Origin: Nitrincola alkalilacustris
Lineage (GTDB): Bacteria > Pseudomonadota > Gammaproteobacteria > Pseudomonadales > Balneatricaceae
Length of the DNA: 64,000 nucleotides
Assembly (NCBI RefSeq): GCF_008973755.1
Contig: NZ_WBOM01000001.1
Span: forward strand, 434,001-498,000
Reading direction: 5' to 3'
A program made the position numbers and the translations under genes. Under the pieces are notes generated by a model that worked only from the letters and a program-made list of their open reading frames with translations, was not told the DNA's origin and made no database searches. This document shows positions 26,506 through 35,099 of this stretch, in pieces. Each line of letters begins with the position of its first letter. Within the stretch, counting starts at the first letter, position 1.

Positions 26506-28305
26506 ATGGCTGAGTACAAAGCCCCCCTGCGCGACATGCAGTTTATTCTCAACGAAGTGCTCGAGATGGATAAGCACTATCAAGGTCTGCCAGGCTGCGA
26601 AGAGGCAACGCCTGATATGATCGCTGCCATTCTGGAAGAGGGTGCCAAGTTTTCCGAGCGCGTGCTGTCTCCTCTGAATCAGGTGGGCGACCAGCAGGGC
26701 TGTACTTTCAAGGATGGCACTGTCACGACCCCAGACGGCTTCAAGGAAGCTTATCAGCAGTTTGTTGAGGGTGGCTGGCCATCACTGGCACATGATCCGG
26801 CACATGGGGGTCAGGGTCTGCCTGAGTCTCTGGGTATTGTGATCAATGAAATGGTCGGTACTGCCAACTGGTCCTGGAGCATGTATCCGGGGCTGAGCCA
26901 TGGCGCCATGAATACACTGGATGCACATGGTACTGATGAGCAGAAACACACATATCTGACCAAACTGGTGTCAGGTGAGTGGACCGGCACCATGTGTCTG
27001 ACCGAAGCCCATTGCGGCACCGATCTCGGCATGCTGCGCACCAAGGCTGAGCCTGCGGCTGATGGCAGCTATCGCATCAGTGGTACCAAGATTTTCATCT
27101 CTGCCGGTGAGCATGACATGGCAGAGAACATCGTGCATATCGTGTTGGCGCGCCTGCCGGATGCACCGGCCGGTACCAAGGGTATCTCGCTGTTTATCGT
27201 GCCCAAGTTTCTGCCGACTGCCGATGGCGGTGTCGGTGAGCGCAACGGTGTTTCCTGCGGCTCCATCGAGCACAAGATGGGTATCCACGGTAATGCGACC
27301 TGCGTGATGAACTTCGATGGTGCCACCGGCTTTCTGATCGGCCCGCCGAACAAGGGTCTGAACTGCATGTTCACCTTCATGAACACGGCACGTATCGGTA
27401 CCGCTTTGCAGGGTCTGGCCCATGCGGAGTGGGGCTTCCAGAATTCACTGCCCTATGCGCGTGATCGTCTGCAGATGCGCGCGCTGACCGGTCCTAAAAA
27501 TCCTGAAGGCGCTGCCGATCCAATCATCGTGCATCCGGCGGTACGCAACATGCTGTTGACCCAGAAGGCGTTTGCCGAGGGTGGGCGTGCGCTGATCTAT
27601 CTGTCGGCGCAGCAGGTTGACCGTACCAAACTCGCTACCACCGATGAAGAGAAAAAAGAGGCTGAAGATCTGTTGTCCTTGCTGACACCGATCGCCAAGG
27701 CGTTTCTGACCGAGGTGGGCTTTGAGTCTGCCAACCATGCACTGCAGATCTATGGCGGCCATGGTTACATTGCCGAGTGGGGCATGGAGCAGAACGTTCG
27801 CGACAGCCGCATATCAATGTTGTATGAAGGAACCACACAGATTCAGGCACTGGATCTGCTGGGCCGCAAGGTACTGATGACCCAGGGTGAATTGCTGAAG
27901 CGCTTCACCAAAATCATACATAAATTCTGTAAATCGCATGAAGGTAACGACGCGATGCAGGCGTTTGTCGCTCCACTGACTAAACTGAATCAGGAGTGGG
28001 GTGAGATCACGATGAAAGTCGGCATGAAGGCGATGCAGGATCGTGAAGAGGTAGGTGCAGCTGCAGTCGACTACCTGATGTACTCCGGCTATATCACGCT
28101 GGCGTGGCTCTGGGCGCGTCAGGCAGAAGTAGCACAGCAGAAACTGGCGGCAGGAACCAATGAAGAGGCTTTCTACAAAGCCAAGCTGGCGACGGCACGC
28201 TTCTACTTCGAGCGGATTCTGCCACGCACACGCACGCTGGTTGAAACCATGCAGTCGGGTGCCGGAAATCTGATGGAACTGTCTGCTGAAGATTTTGCCT
28301 TCTGA
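26506..28305 (+). CDS. Acyl-CoA dehydrogenase, about 600-residue FadE-like class
   Basis: FAD-dependent first step of beta-oxidation. The 599-residue enzyme has N-terminal, middle and C-terminal ACAD domains plus a C-terminal extension, as in the pseudomonad FadE1/FadE2 group. Visible signatures include MCLTEAHCGTDLGMLRT for FAD binding, GIHGNATCVMNFDG and, near the active site, YGGHGYIAEWGMEQNVRDSR then YEGTTQIQALD. The start at 26506 is set by GATGAGGTGG just upstream; a GTG nine bases earlier is in frame. It passes electrons to the EtfBA pair encoded 5 kb downstream. Confidence 0.93.
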   Translation: MAEYKAPLRDMQFILNEVLEMDKHYQGLPGCEEATPDMIAAILEEGAKFSERVLSPLNQVGDQQGCTFKDGTVTTPDGFKEAYQQFVEGGWPSLAHDPAHGGQGLPESLGIVINEMVGTANWSWSMYPGLSHGAMNTLDAHGTDEQKHTYLTKLVSGEWTGTMCLTEAHCGTDLGMLRTKAEPAADGSYRISGTKIFISAGEHDMAENIVHIVLARLPDAPAGTKGISLFIVPKFLPTADGGVGERNGVSCGSIEHKMGIHGNATCVMNFDGATGFLIGPPNKGLNCMFTFMNTARIGTALQGLAHAEWGFQNSLPYARDRLQMRALTGPKNPEGAADPIIVHPAVRNMLLTQKAFAEGGRALIYLSAQQVDRTKLATTDEEKKEAEDLLSLLTPIAKAFLTEVGFESANHALQIYGGHGYIAEWGMEQNVRDSRISMLYEGTTQIQALDLLGRKVLMTQGELLKRFTKIIHKFCKSHEGNDAMQAFVAPLTKLNQEWGEITMKVGMKAMQDREEVGAAAVDYLMYSGYITLAWLWARQAEVAQQKLAAGTNEEAFYKAKLATARFYFERILPRTRTLVETMQSGAGNLMELSAEDFAF

Positions 28306-28451
28306 TGAAAAGGCTGCTGAGAACACGTACAGGGCAGAAACTGATTGCTGCCCTGCTTAAACTGAATGCATGGCGCTATACATGGCACTACAAGCGCAGT
28401 GGCTTACGACAAGGCACACAACAAGAGAACACACAACAAGAGGTTACCGAG

Positions 28452-28769
28452 ATGGCTGATTTGAACGCAATTTTTTCCTCCATGGGCGAGCGATTCAACG
28501 CGCAGGCGGCGTCAGGACTGGATGCTGTTTTCCAGTATCAGATAGAAGATGGCGAGCCCTGGGCGGTTGTGGTCAGCAATGGTACCTGTGAGATCAGTCA
28601 GGGTGAGCACGACAGCCCGACGGTCACACTGAATATGGACAGTCAGACACTGGAAGAGGTGATGAACGGCGAAACCGACGGCATGCAGGCGTTCATGGCC
28701 GGTCGTATCCGTGCTGATGGCGACATCATGCTGGCGACTCGTCTGGCATCACTCTTCCCGGTCAGCTGA
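28452..28769 (+). CDS. SCP2 sterol-carrier domain protein
   Basis: A 105-residue single SCP2-domain protein (MADLNAIFSSMGERFNAQ). SCP2 proteins have a hydrophobic tunnel that holds lipids or fatty acyl-CoAs, which fits its place between acyl-CoA dehydrogenase and FadD genes. AGAGGTTACC before 28452 is a good ribosome binding site. The frame stays open upstream to an ATG at 28305 that overlaps the dehydrogenase stop as TGATG and would add 49 basic residues; I prefer the short form but coupling is possible. Confidence 0.82.
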   Translation: MADLNAIFSSMGERFNAQAASGLDAVFQYQIEDGEPWAVVVSNGTCEISQGEHDSPTVTLNMDSQTLEEVMNGETDGMQAFMAGRIRADGDIMLATRLASLFPVS

Positions 28770-28777
28770 GCAGGTCA

Positions 28778-28840
28778 GGGCAGCCTGCATCGAAAGACAG
28801 GTGCGAGGTATCTGGATTGTGCAACCGATGCAGGCTGCCC
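28778..28840. repeat. Perfect 15-bp inverted repeat between the SCP2 and fadD genes
   Basis: GGGCAGCCTGCATCG (28778-28792) is repeated in perfect inverse at 28826-28840 with 33 bases between. There is no T-run, so it is not a normal terminator. A smaller perfect repeat, ACAACC-T-GGTTGT, follows directly. It could be an RNA processing or stabilising stem between two operon genes. Confidence 0.7.
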
Positions 28841-28898
28841 GACAACCTGGTTGTACACATCAACCTGATCGATAACAATAAAAGTCAGGGGAAACAGT

Positions 28899-30572
28899 AT
28901 GGAACATCAACGCGGGAGCACGATTCCCGAGTCCCTCAATACGCATGGTTACACCAACATCAATGATGTGTTTGACCGTGTGTGTGACAAGTATGCCGAT
29001 TCACCGGCCTTCACCAGCTTTGGCAGGACGCTGAGCTATCGCGAGCTGCATCAGCTGTCTGATGCTTTTGCTGTCTATATACAGAAAGAGACGGATCTCA
29101 AACCTGGCGACAAGATTGCGATTCAACTGCCCAACCTGATTCAGTATCCGGTGGTGCTTTTTGGTGCGCTCAAGGCCGGACTGATCATCGTCAATACCAA
29201 CCCGCTCTACACACCGCGGGAGATGGAGAATCAGTTCAACGATTCAGGTGCCAAGGCGCTGATCATTTACAAGAGCATGGCCGATAAGGCTGAGCAGGTC
29301 ATCAGCAAAACCGGGATCAAATACCTGTTTCTGACTCAGATCGGTGATCTGCACCCGTTTGTGAAACGCCATCTGCTGAATGCCGTGGTCAAGTATGTGA
29401 AGAAGCTGGAACCGGAGTTCAACCTTCCTTCGGCGATACCATTGCGTGATGCGCTGATACCCTATGTAGGGCAGAAGCCAGCTGCGGTTGCAGTTCAGAC
29501 GGCTGATATTGCTGTGTTGCAGTACACAGGCGGCACCACGGGTGTTTCCAAGGGTGCAGTGTTGAGCCATGGCAATCTGGTATCGAACATGCTGCAGGGG
29601 CATAAGCTGATCAATCAGGCACCAGCCGGCTGGTCTGAAACCACCATTTCCCCACTGCCGCTGTATCATATCTATGCCTTTACTATCTCCCTGGTCATCA
29701 TGGACTGTGGTGGGCACAGTGTCCTGATTCCCAATCCGCGTGATATTCCGGGTTTTGCCAAGGAGCTGGGCAAGTGGCGCATGAGTGCTTTTCTGGGCCT
29801 CAATACCCTGTTTGTCGCACTGTGTAATAACGAGGAGTTCCGCAAGCTGGACTTCAGTAACATGAAAGTCACCATCTCCGGTGGTTGTGCATTGACTCAT
29901 GCAGCAGCCGATGAATGGATACGTGTTACCGGTTGCCAGATCATGGAAGGCTATGGTCTGACCGAAACCTCACCGGCTATCTCGATCAATTCACCCAATG
30001 GTATCCGTCTGGGCACCATAGGTCAGCCGCTGGACTGCACCGATGTCAAGATCATGGATATCGAGGGTAATCAGGTTGCCGATGGTCAACCCGGAGAGTT
30101 GTGCGTCAAGGGCCCGCAGGTGATGGTGGGTTACTGGCAGCGCGAGGCTGAAACAGAAGAGTGCTTTACCGCAGACGGTTATTTCCGTACCGGCGATATT
30201 GCGATACGTGAAGCCGATGGTTATCTGCGTATTGTCGATCGTGCCAAGGATATGATTCTGGTGTCTGGCTTTAATGTCTATCCGAATGAGGTGGAGGATG
30301 TTGTCACGGCTCATCCGGAAGTGCTTGAGTGTGCCGCAATCGGTATTGCTGATGAGCACAGCGGTGAGGCGGTCAAGCTGGTGGCTGTGGCGAAAAATCC
30401 TGATCAGCCACCAAGCCCCGATGAGATCAAAGCCTGGTGTCGTGAACGTCTGACCGCCTACAAGGTGCCCAGAGTGATCGAGTTTGTTGCAGAGCTGCCC
30501 AAAACCAATGTCGGGAAGGTGCTGCGTCGCAAACTCAAGGAGCCTCAGGACAGCCCATCAAAAGTGGCTTGA
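28899..30572 (+). CDS. fadD: Long-chain fatty acid-CoA ligase
   Basis: Activates fatty acids to acyl-CoA at the cost of ATP to AMP. The 557-residue protein aligns along its whole length with E. coli FadD: P-loop YTGGTTGVSKGA, the linker motif GELCVKGPQVMVGYW, VSGFNVYPNEVEDVV and the C-terminal lysine region PKTNVGKVLRRKL. It has its own ribosome binding site (AGTCAGGGGAAACAGT) 129 bases after the SCP2 gene. Confidence 0.93.
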   Translation: MEHQRGSTIPESLNTHGYTNINDVFDRVCDKYADSPAFTSFGRTLSYRELHQLSDAFAVYIQKETDLKPGDKIAIQLPNLIQYPVVLFGALKAGLIIVNTNPLYTPREMENQFNDSGAKALIIYKSMADKAEQVISKTGIKYLFLTQIGDLHPFVKRHLLNAVVKYVKKLEPEFNLPSAIPLRDALIPYVGQKPAAVAVQTADIAVLQYTGGTTGVSKGAVLSHGNLVSNMLQGHKLINQAPAGWSETTISPLPLYHIYAFTISLVIMDCGGHSVLIPNPRDIPGFAKELGKWRMSAFLGLNTLFVALCNNEEFRKLDFSNMKVTISGGCALTHAAADEWIRVTGCQIMEGYGLTETSPAISINSPNGIRLGTIGQPLDCTDVKIMDIEGNQVADGQPGELCVKGPQVMVGYWQREAETEECFTADGYFRTGDIAIREADGYLRIVDRAKDMILVSGFNVYPNEVEDVVTAHPEVLECAAIGIADEHSGEAVKLVAVAKNPDQPPSPDEIKAWCRERLTAYKVPRVIEFVAELPKTNVGKVLRRKLKEPQDSPSKVA

Positions 30573-30604
30573 TCCTCGTACATAATGGATGAATGGAGAG
30601 TGTT

Positions 30605-31159
30605 ATGCCTCTGACCAAGGCTGTAAGGCGCAAGCTGCAGCACCGCCGTACCGTGGTTTGTGATGGCTATGAGCGGGAGGATGGCTTGTGGGATATCGAA
30701 GGGCGGATGACTGATGTCAAAACAGATACGGTCGATAATCCCGAGCGTGGTGGTTTTGTGCCGGCCGGAGAGCCTTTCCATGATATCTGGCTGAGGCTGA
30801 CACTGGACAGAACGCTCAAGATCCATCAGGCAGAAGCCGCGATAGAAGCGTCGCCCTTTCGCATCTGCCCCGGAATTACCGGCCAGTATCGCAAGCTGGA
30901 AGGTACTCGGATAGGTCCTGGCTGGCATCGTCAGGCCAATGATCTGCTTGGTGGCACGCGTGGCTGCACGCATCTGAATGAACTGCTCAAGCCGTTAGCG
31001 ACGACGGCGATTCAGGCGCTCTGGCCCAGTACCGATGAAGAGGTGATGAAGCTCGGCGCCAATGTGATGCTCAACACCTGCCATACCTGGGGGCAAGGCT
31101 CTCAGGTCATAAAACAGTATCTGCCTGATCTGTATCAGGCGGAGGGTTCAGATAGCTGA
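30605..31159 (+). CDS. DUF2889 family protein
   Basis: A 184-residue cytoplasmic protein of the DUF2889 family, recognised by RRTVVCDGYEREDGLWDIEG near the start and the GWHRQANDLLGGTRGCTHL segment. The function is unknown to me; members often lie among acyl-CoA and CoA-ligase genes, as here between fadD and a nitronate monooxygenase. A GGAGAG site supports ATG 30605 over the in-frame ATG at 30593. Confidence 0.82.
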   Translation: MPLTKAVRRKLQHRRTVVCDGYEREDGLWDIEGRMTDVKTDTVDNPERGGFVPAGEPFHDIWLRLTLDRTLKIHQAEAAIEASPFRICPGITGQYRKLEGTRIGPGWHRQANDLLGGTRGCTHLNELLKPLATTAIQALWPSTDEEVMKLGANVMLNTCHTWGQGSQVIKQYLPDLYQAEGSDS

Positions 31160-31169
31160 GGGCTTGGAC

Positions 31170-31192
31170 ACCTGAAACAACCTGTTTCAGGT
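31170..31192. promoter_or_regulatory. Palindrome upstream of the nitronate monooxygenase-like gene (possible operator)
   Basis: ACCTGAAACA-ACC-TGTTTCAGGT is a perfect 10-bp inverted repeat with a three-base centre. No T-run follows, so a terminator is less likely than an operator. The GAAAC...GTTTC core is similar to sites of the fatty-acid regulator PsrA, but the gap of five bases is longer than the published two to four. Confidence 0.5.
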
Positions 31193-31229
31193 AATTCAAG
31201 CCAGATGATTTAGCCAGGAGATGTAAAAA

Positions 31230-32210
31230 ATGAGTTTACCCGAATCTTTCCGGGGGCGTCTCTCTTTGCCTCTGATTTCTGCACCGATGTTTCTGGTCTC
31301 CGGTCCGGAGCTGGTGATCGAGGCATGTAAGGCGGGTGTCGTGGGCACCTTTCCGGCGCTGAACCAGCGCAGTAGCGAAGGCTTCGAGGAGTGGTTGATT
31401 CAGATCAAGCAGGAGTTGGCCGCCTATGAAGAGGAAACCGGTAAAAAGCCCGCCCCTTTTGGCGTCAACCTGATCGTGCATCACACCAATCCACGTGTGC
31501 AGGCGGATCTTGAGCTGTGTATCAAGCATCAGGTGCCGCTGATCATCACCTCACTCGGTGCGGTCAAGGATCTGGTCGATGCAGTTCATGGCTACGGCGG
31601 TGCGGTGTTTCATGATGTGGTTAATGTCCGTCATGCACGCAAAGCGTCTGAGGCTGGCGTTGACGGTCTGATTGCCGTCTGTGCCGGCGCCGGTGGTCAT
31701 GCCGGTACCCTGAGCCCATTCGCACTGGTGGCCGAGATTCGCCAGTTCTACAAAGGTACGGTGATACTATCCGGCTGCATGTCAACGGGGCGCGATGTCG
31801 CCACCGCTCAGCTGCTGGGTGCGGATCTGGCCTATATGGGTACGCGTTTCATCAACACGCAAGAGAGCCGCGCAGTACCAGAATACAAGAAGATGATTGT
31901 GGATTCAGCAGCATCTGATATCACCTACACCCCAAAAATATCCGGTATCCCAGCCAACTTCCTCAAGCCGAGCCTGGCCAGTGCAGGGCTGGACCCTGAC
32001 AGTGCCGAGCCGAAAAAAGTGGATCTGGGCGAAGAGCTGCAAGCACCTGAAGGTGGTGCCTCTGCCTGGAAAAGTATCTGGTCGGCAGGGCAGGGTGTTG
32101 GATCGATTCAGGATGTGCCGACTGTGGATGAGCTGGTGCAGACAATGCGCGCAGAATACCGCGATGCGATCAGCGAGTTTCGTGACAACAGCGGCGATTA
32201 CCTGAGCTGA
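31230..32210 (+). CDS. Nitronate monooxygenase / 2-nitropropane dioxygenase-like FMN enzyme
   Basis: A 326-residue TIM-barrel flavoprotein of the NMO family. It starts LPLISAPMFLVSGPELVIEA (substrate and FMN loop), has ICAGAGGHAG-like FMN phosphate binding (VCAGAGGHAGTLSPFAL) and LLGADLAYMGTRFI. Family members oxidise alkyl nitronates and detoxify propionate-3-nitronate, though many are misnamed and related proteins act on lipid substrates. Its place between CoA genes leaves an acyl-CoA-related role open. AGGAGATG gives a strong ribosome binding site. Confidence 0.87.
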   Translation: MSLPESFRGRLSLPLISAPMFLVSGPELVIEACKAGVVGTFPALNQRSSEGFEEWLIQIKQELAAYEEETGKKPAPFGVNLIVHHTNPRVQADLELCIKHQVPLIITSLGAVKDLVDAVHGYGGAVFHDVVNVRHARKASEAGVDGLIAVCAGAGGHAGTLSPFALVAEIRQFYKGTVILSGCMSTGRDVATAQLLGADLAYMGTRFINTQESRAVPEYKKMIVDSAASDITYTPKISGIPANFLKPSLASAGLDPDSAEPKKVDLGEELQAPEGGASAWKSIWSAGQGVGSIQDVPTVDELVQTMRAEYRDAISEFRDNSGDYLS

Positions 32211-32236
32211 TTACCTAAACTGAGGAGACCAGTTTC

Positions 32237-33001
32237 ATGAGTCAGGATCTTGTACTGCAACAACGTGATGGCTACCTGCTTCATCTGACATTGAATCGGC
32301 CTGATAAGAAGAACGCACTGACCTTCGAAATGTATCTGGCGCTGATTGAGGCGATGAAGCAGGCAGAGCAGGATGACGGCGTCCGCGTGCTGCTGCTCAG
32401 CGGAGCCGGTGGCAGTTTCACCTCTGGCAATGATATCGCGGCTTTTGTAGCGGCGATGGGGCAGCCGGAAAAGGCTCGTATACCGCTGAGCTTTCTGCAG
32501 ACGCTGGCCGGCTTCAGCAAGCCGATTGTGGCGGCGGTGGACGGTGTTGCGGTGGGTATCGGTAGCTCTTTGCTGCTGCACTGTGATCTGGTGCTGGCAT
32601 CCGAAGAAGCGATTTTCCAGCTGCCCTTTACCAAACTTGGGCTGGTGCCAGAGGGCGGTACCAGTCTGCTGTTGCCACAGCAGTTGGGTCATCGGTTGGC
32701 GTTCGAATTACTGGTGGAAGGTGACGCGATCCCGGCACATCGCGCCGCACAGCTGGGCCTGATCAATACTGTTCTGCCACAGAGTCAGTTGCTGGATAGC
32801 GCACTGCGACGTGCGCATGCCCTGACCCGTCTGGCTCCCGAAGCGGTGCGCCAGAGCAAACAGATGCTCAAGGCGGCGAACAAGCCGGCACTGGATGCGG
32901 TACTGGTCTCTGAAGTGGAGGCCTTCGCAGCTCGCCTCTCATCACCCGAAGCGCGTGAAGCTTTCCAGGCCTTCATGGAAAAACGCGCCCCGAATTTCTG
33001 A
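32237..33001 (+). CDS. Enoyl-CoA hydratase/isomerase family protein
   Basis: A 254-residue crotonase-fold protein. The first oxyanion-hole segment is SGAGGSFTSGNDIAAF and the second VDGVAVGIGSSLLLHCDL. Where classical hydratases have two catalytic Glu residues, here the second oxyanion helix region lacks the first and LPFTKLGLVPEGGTSLLL keeps the second, a pattern common to isomerase-like members (PaaG/ECI group). It follows the nitronate monooxygenase gene after 26 bases and ends the transcript at a terminator. Confidence 0.87.
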   Translation: MSQDLVLQQRDGYLLHLTLNRPDKKNALTFEMYLALIEAMKQAEQDDGVRVLLLSGAGGSFTSGNDIAAFVAAMGQPEKARIPLSFLQTLAGFSKPIVAAVDGVAVGIGSSLLLHCDLVLASEEAIFQLPFTKLGLVPEGGTSLLLPQQLGHRLAFELLVEGDAIPAHRAAQLGLINTVLPQSQLLDSALRRAHALTRLAPEAVRQSKQMLKAANKPALDAVLVSEVEAFAARLSSPEAREAFQAFMEKRAPNF

Positions 33002-33091
33002 GTGCCTTTCCTGGCACTCCACCGAGCACTCAGACAGAGCGTTGATCGTTCTGTTTCACCCGGGATCACTTGCTGGTGATCTGCACTTTAT

Positions 33092-33113
33092 ACCGGCTTC
33101 GGCCGGTTTTTTT
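33092..33113 (+). terminator. Intrinsic terminator after the enoyl-CoA hydratase gene
   Basis: ACCGGC-TTCG-GCCGGT, a GC-rich 6-bp stem closed by a stable UUCG-type loop, followed by seven T residues. Canonical rho-independent terminator. Confidence 0.9.
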
Positions 33114-33123
33114 ATGCACAGGA

Positions 33124-33200
33124 AGAAAAGGGGTCAGGTACATTTACGCATCGCGTAAATGTACCTGACCCCTTTTCTCCTTTTCTTTGACCCCTTTTCT
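33124..33200. repeat. REP-like 26-bp perfect palindrome with a partial third copy
   Basis: The arm at 33124-33149 (starting AGAAAAGGGGTCAGGTAC) is repeated as a perfect inverse at 33153-33178 with only ATC between. A third partial copy, TGACCCCTTTTCT, lies at 33188-33200. GGGGTCAGG-type palindromes of this kind are typical of extragenic elements mobilised by REP-associated transposases; no transposase is present here. It sits in the 357-base gap between the terminator of one operon and the promoter of etfBA. Confidence 0.75.
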
Positions 33201-33260
33201 CAGTAAGGCGGTGCGTAGTGATGTCAGTGTTTACAGGGCCTGCCGGCATGATGCTATTTT

Positions 33261-33289
33261 TTGTCACTGAATCGGATGGTTTTTGTTAT
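33261..33289 (+). promoter_or_regulatory. Candidate sigma-70 promoter of etfBA
   Basis: TTGTCA (33261-33266, five of six), a 17-base spacer, then TGTTAT (33284-33289, four of six). It lies 70 bases before etfB and after the terminator and palindrome of the previous operon. Confidence 0.4.
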
Positions 33290-33358
33290 TGAGGAATAGG
33301 CTGGTGAGGCTAGTATGGGTCTCATCCATTCAGGTGAAAATAACAAAGAGAGGCTGGT

Positions 33359-34111
33359 ATGAAAGTACTTGTCGCCGTAAAACGGGTCATCGATTACAAC
33401 GTTAAGGTTCGTGTCAAAGCGGATCAGAGTGATGTTGACCTGGCGAATGTCAAAATGGCACTGAACCCCTTCTGCGAGATCGCGGTAGAGGAAGCGGTGC
33501 GTCTGAAAGAGCAGGGCGTAGCGACCGAGGTGGTCGTGGTATCGGTCGGCAGTAAGGCGTGTCAGGAGCAGTTGCGTACTGCGCTGGCACTCGGTGCGGA
33601 TCGTGCGCTGCAGGTTGAGGCCGCAGATGGCCCTGATTCTCTGTCGGTTGCGCGGATTCTGGCCAAAGTCGCCGAAGCGGAGAAACCTGATCTGATACTG
33701 CTGGGTAAGCAGGCGATCGATTCCGATAACAACCAGACAGGTCAGATGCTGGCCGCGCTGCTGGATCGCCCCCAGGCAACCTTTGCTTCTGAAGTAAAGG
33801 TCGAGGGCGGTGAGTTGCTGGTAACACGTGAAGTGGATGGTGGTTTGCAGACGCTGAAGCTGACGCTGCCCGCGATTGTGACAACTGATCTGCGTTTGAA
33901 CGAGCCACGTTACGCATCCTTGCCTAATATCATGAAGGCGAAGAAGAAACCACTGGATGTGAAAACGGCTGAAGAGCTTGGCGTTACAGTTGCCAGTCAG
34001 GTCAAGCTGCTGAAGGTTGAGCCGCCTGCTGATCGCAAAGCGGGCATCCGTGTCAGCTCGATTGAGGAGCTGGTCGATAAACTGCGTAATGAAGCCAAGG
34101 TGATCGCATGA
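33359..34111 (+). CDS. etfB: Electron transfer flavoprotein, beta subunit
   Basis: A 250-residue subunit of the heterodimer that takes electrons from acyl-CoA dehydrogenases to the quinone pool through ETF-QO. It starts [20 protein letters not shown] and has the [16 protein letters not shown] segment and the AMP-binding [17 protein letters not shown] motif. It overlaps etfA by four bases (ATGA). Confidence 0.96.
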   Translation: MKVLVAVKRVIDYNVKVRVKADQSDVDLANVKMALNPFCEIAVEEAVRLKEQGVATEVVVVSVGSKACQEQLRTALALGADRALQVEAADGPDSLSVARILAKVAEAEKPDLILLGKQAIDSDNNQTGQMLAALLDRPQATFASEVKVEGGELLVTREVDGGLQTLKLTLPAIVTTDLRLNEPRYASLPNIMKAKKKPLDVKTAEELGVTVASQVKLLKVEPPADRKAGIRVSSIEELVDKLRNEAKVIA

Positions 34112-35037
34112 GTATTCTGATTATTGCTGAACATGATAACCAGAGCCTGAAACCTGTTACGCTGAACCTGCTGTCGGCAGCCCAGGCGATAGGCGGCGAA
34201 GTGGCTATACTGGTGGCAGGCAATGGTTGTGCTGCAGTGGCGGAAGCGGCTGCCGCGTTGCCGGGTGTTGGCCAGGTATTGGTGGCGGATCATGCGGCTT
34301 ACGAACATCAGCTGGCGGAAAATGTCAGTAAATTGGTGGTTGAATTGGCGGAGGGTCGCAGCCATCTGCTGGCCGCGTCCACCACCAGTGGTAAGAATGT
34401 GATGCCACGTGTGGCTGCATTGCTGGGTGTGAATCAGCTCTCTGATGTACTGGCAGTGGAAACACCGGATCGCTTCAAGCGTGCGATCTATGCCGGCAAC
34501 GCGATTGCCACGGTGGAGTCTGCCGATGCTGTCAAGGTGATGACGATTCGGGGTACTGCGTTTGATCCTGCTGCAGCAAAGGGTGGCAGTGCCGAGGTGG
34601 TAAGGGTCAATAGCGTGCATCAGTCTGCGGATATCGCCTTTGTCGGCGAAGAGCTGGCCAAGTCGGATCGTCCCGAGCTGACCGCAGCTCGCGTCGTGGT
34701 ATCGGGCGGTCGGGGCATGGGTAATGGCGAGAATTTTGAACTGCTTAACCGAGTTGCAGACAAGCTTGGTGCGGCAGTGGGTGCATCACGTGCGGCGGTG
34801 GATGCCGGTTTTGTACCGAACGATATGCAGGTGGGTCAGACCGGCAAAATGGTAGCGCCCGAGCTTTACATTGCTGTTGGCATCTCCGGTGCGATTCAGC
34901 ATCTGGCCGGTATGAAAGACTCTAAAGTGATAGTGGCGATCAATAAGGATGAAGAAGCGCCGATCTTCCAGGTGGCAGATTATGGCCTGGTCGCGGATCT
35001 GTTCGAAGCGGTGCCAGCCCTGGAAGCGCAGCTTTAA
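34108..35037 (+). CDS. etfA: Electron transfer flavoprotein, alpha subunit
   Basis: A 309-residue FAD-binding partner of EtfB. The C-terminal FAD domain shows [36 protein letters not shown] and [20 protein letters not shown]. The ATG overlaps the etfB stop. fadBA starts 62 bases downstream in the same direction, so electrons and thiolytic steps of beta-oxidation are encoded together. Confidence 0.96.
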   Translation: MSILIIAEHDNQSLKPVTLNLLSAAQAIGGEVAILVAGNGCAAVAEAAAALPGVGQVLVADHAAYEHQLAENVSKLVVELAEGRSHLLAASTTSGKNVMPRVAALLGVNQLSDVLAVETPDRFKRAIYAGNAIATVESADAVKVMTIRGTAFDPAAAKGGSAEVVRVNSVHQSADIAFVGEELAKSDRPELTAARVVVSGGRGMGNGENFELLNRVADKLGAAVGASRAAVDAGFVPNDMQVGQTGKMVAPELYIAVGISGAIQHLAGMKDSKVIVAINKDEEAPIFQVADYGLVADLFEAVPALEAQL

Positions 35038-35099
35038 CTGACGCTGAAGCAAGATACGGCTGCTCATAAGCTGCTCAATATAATGTGGGAGAGTACATA

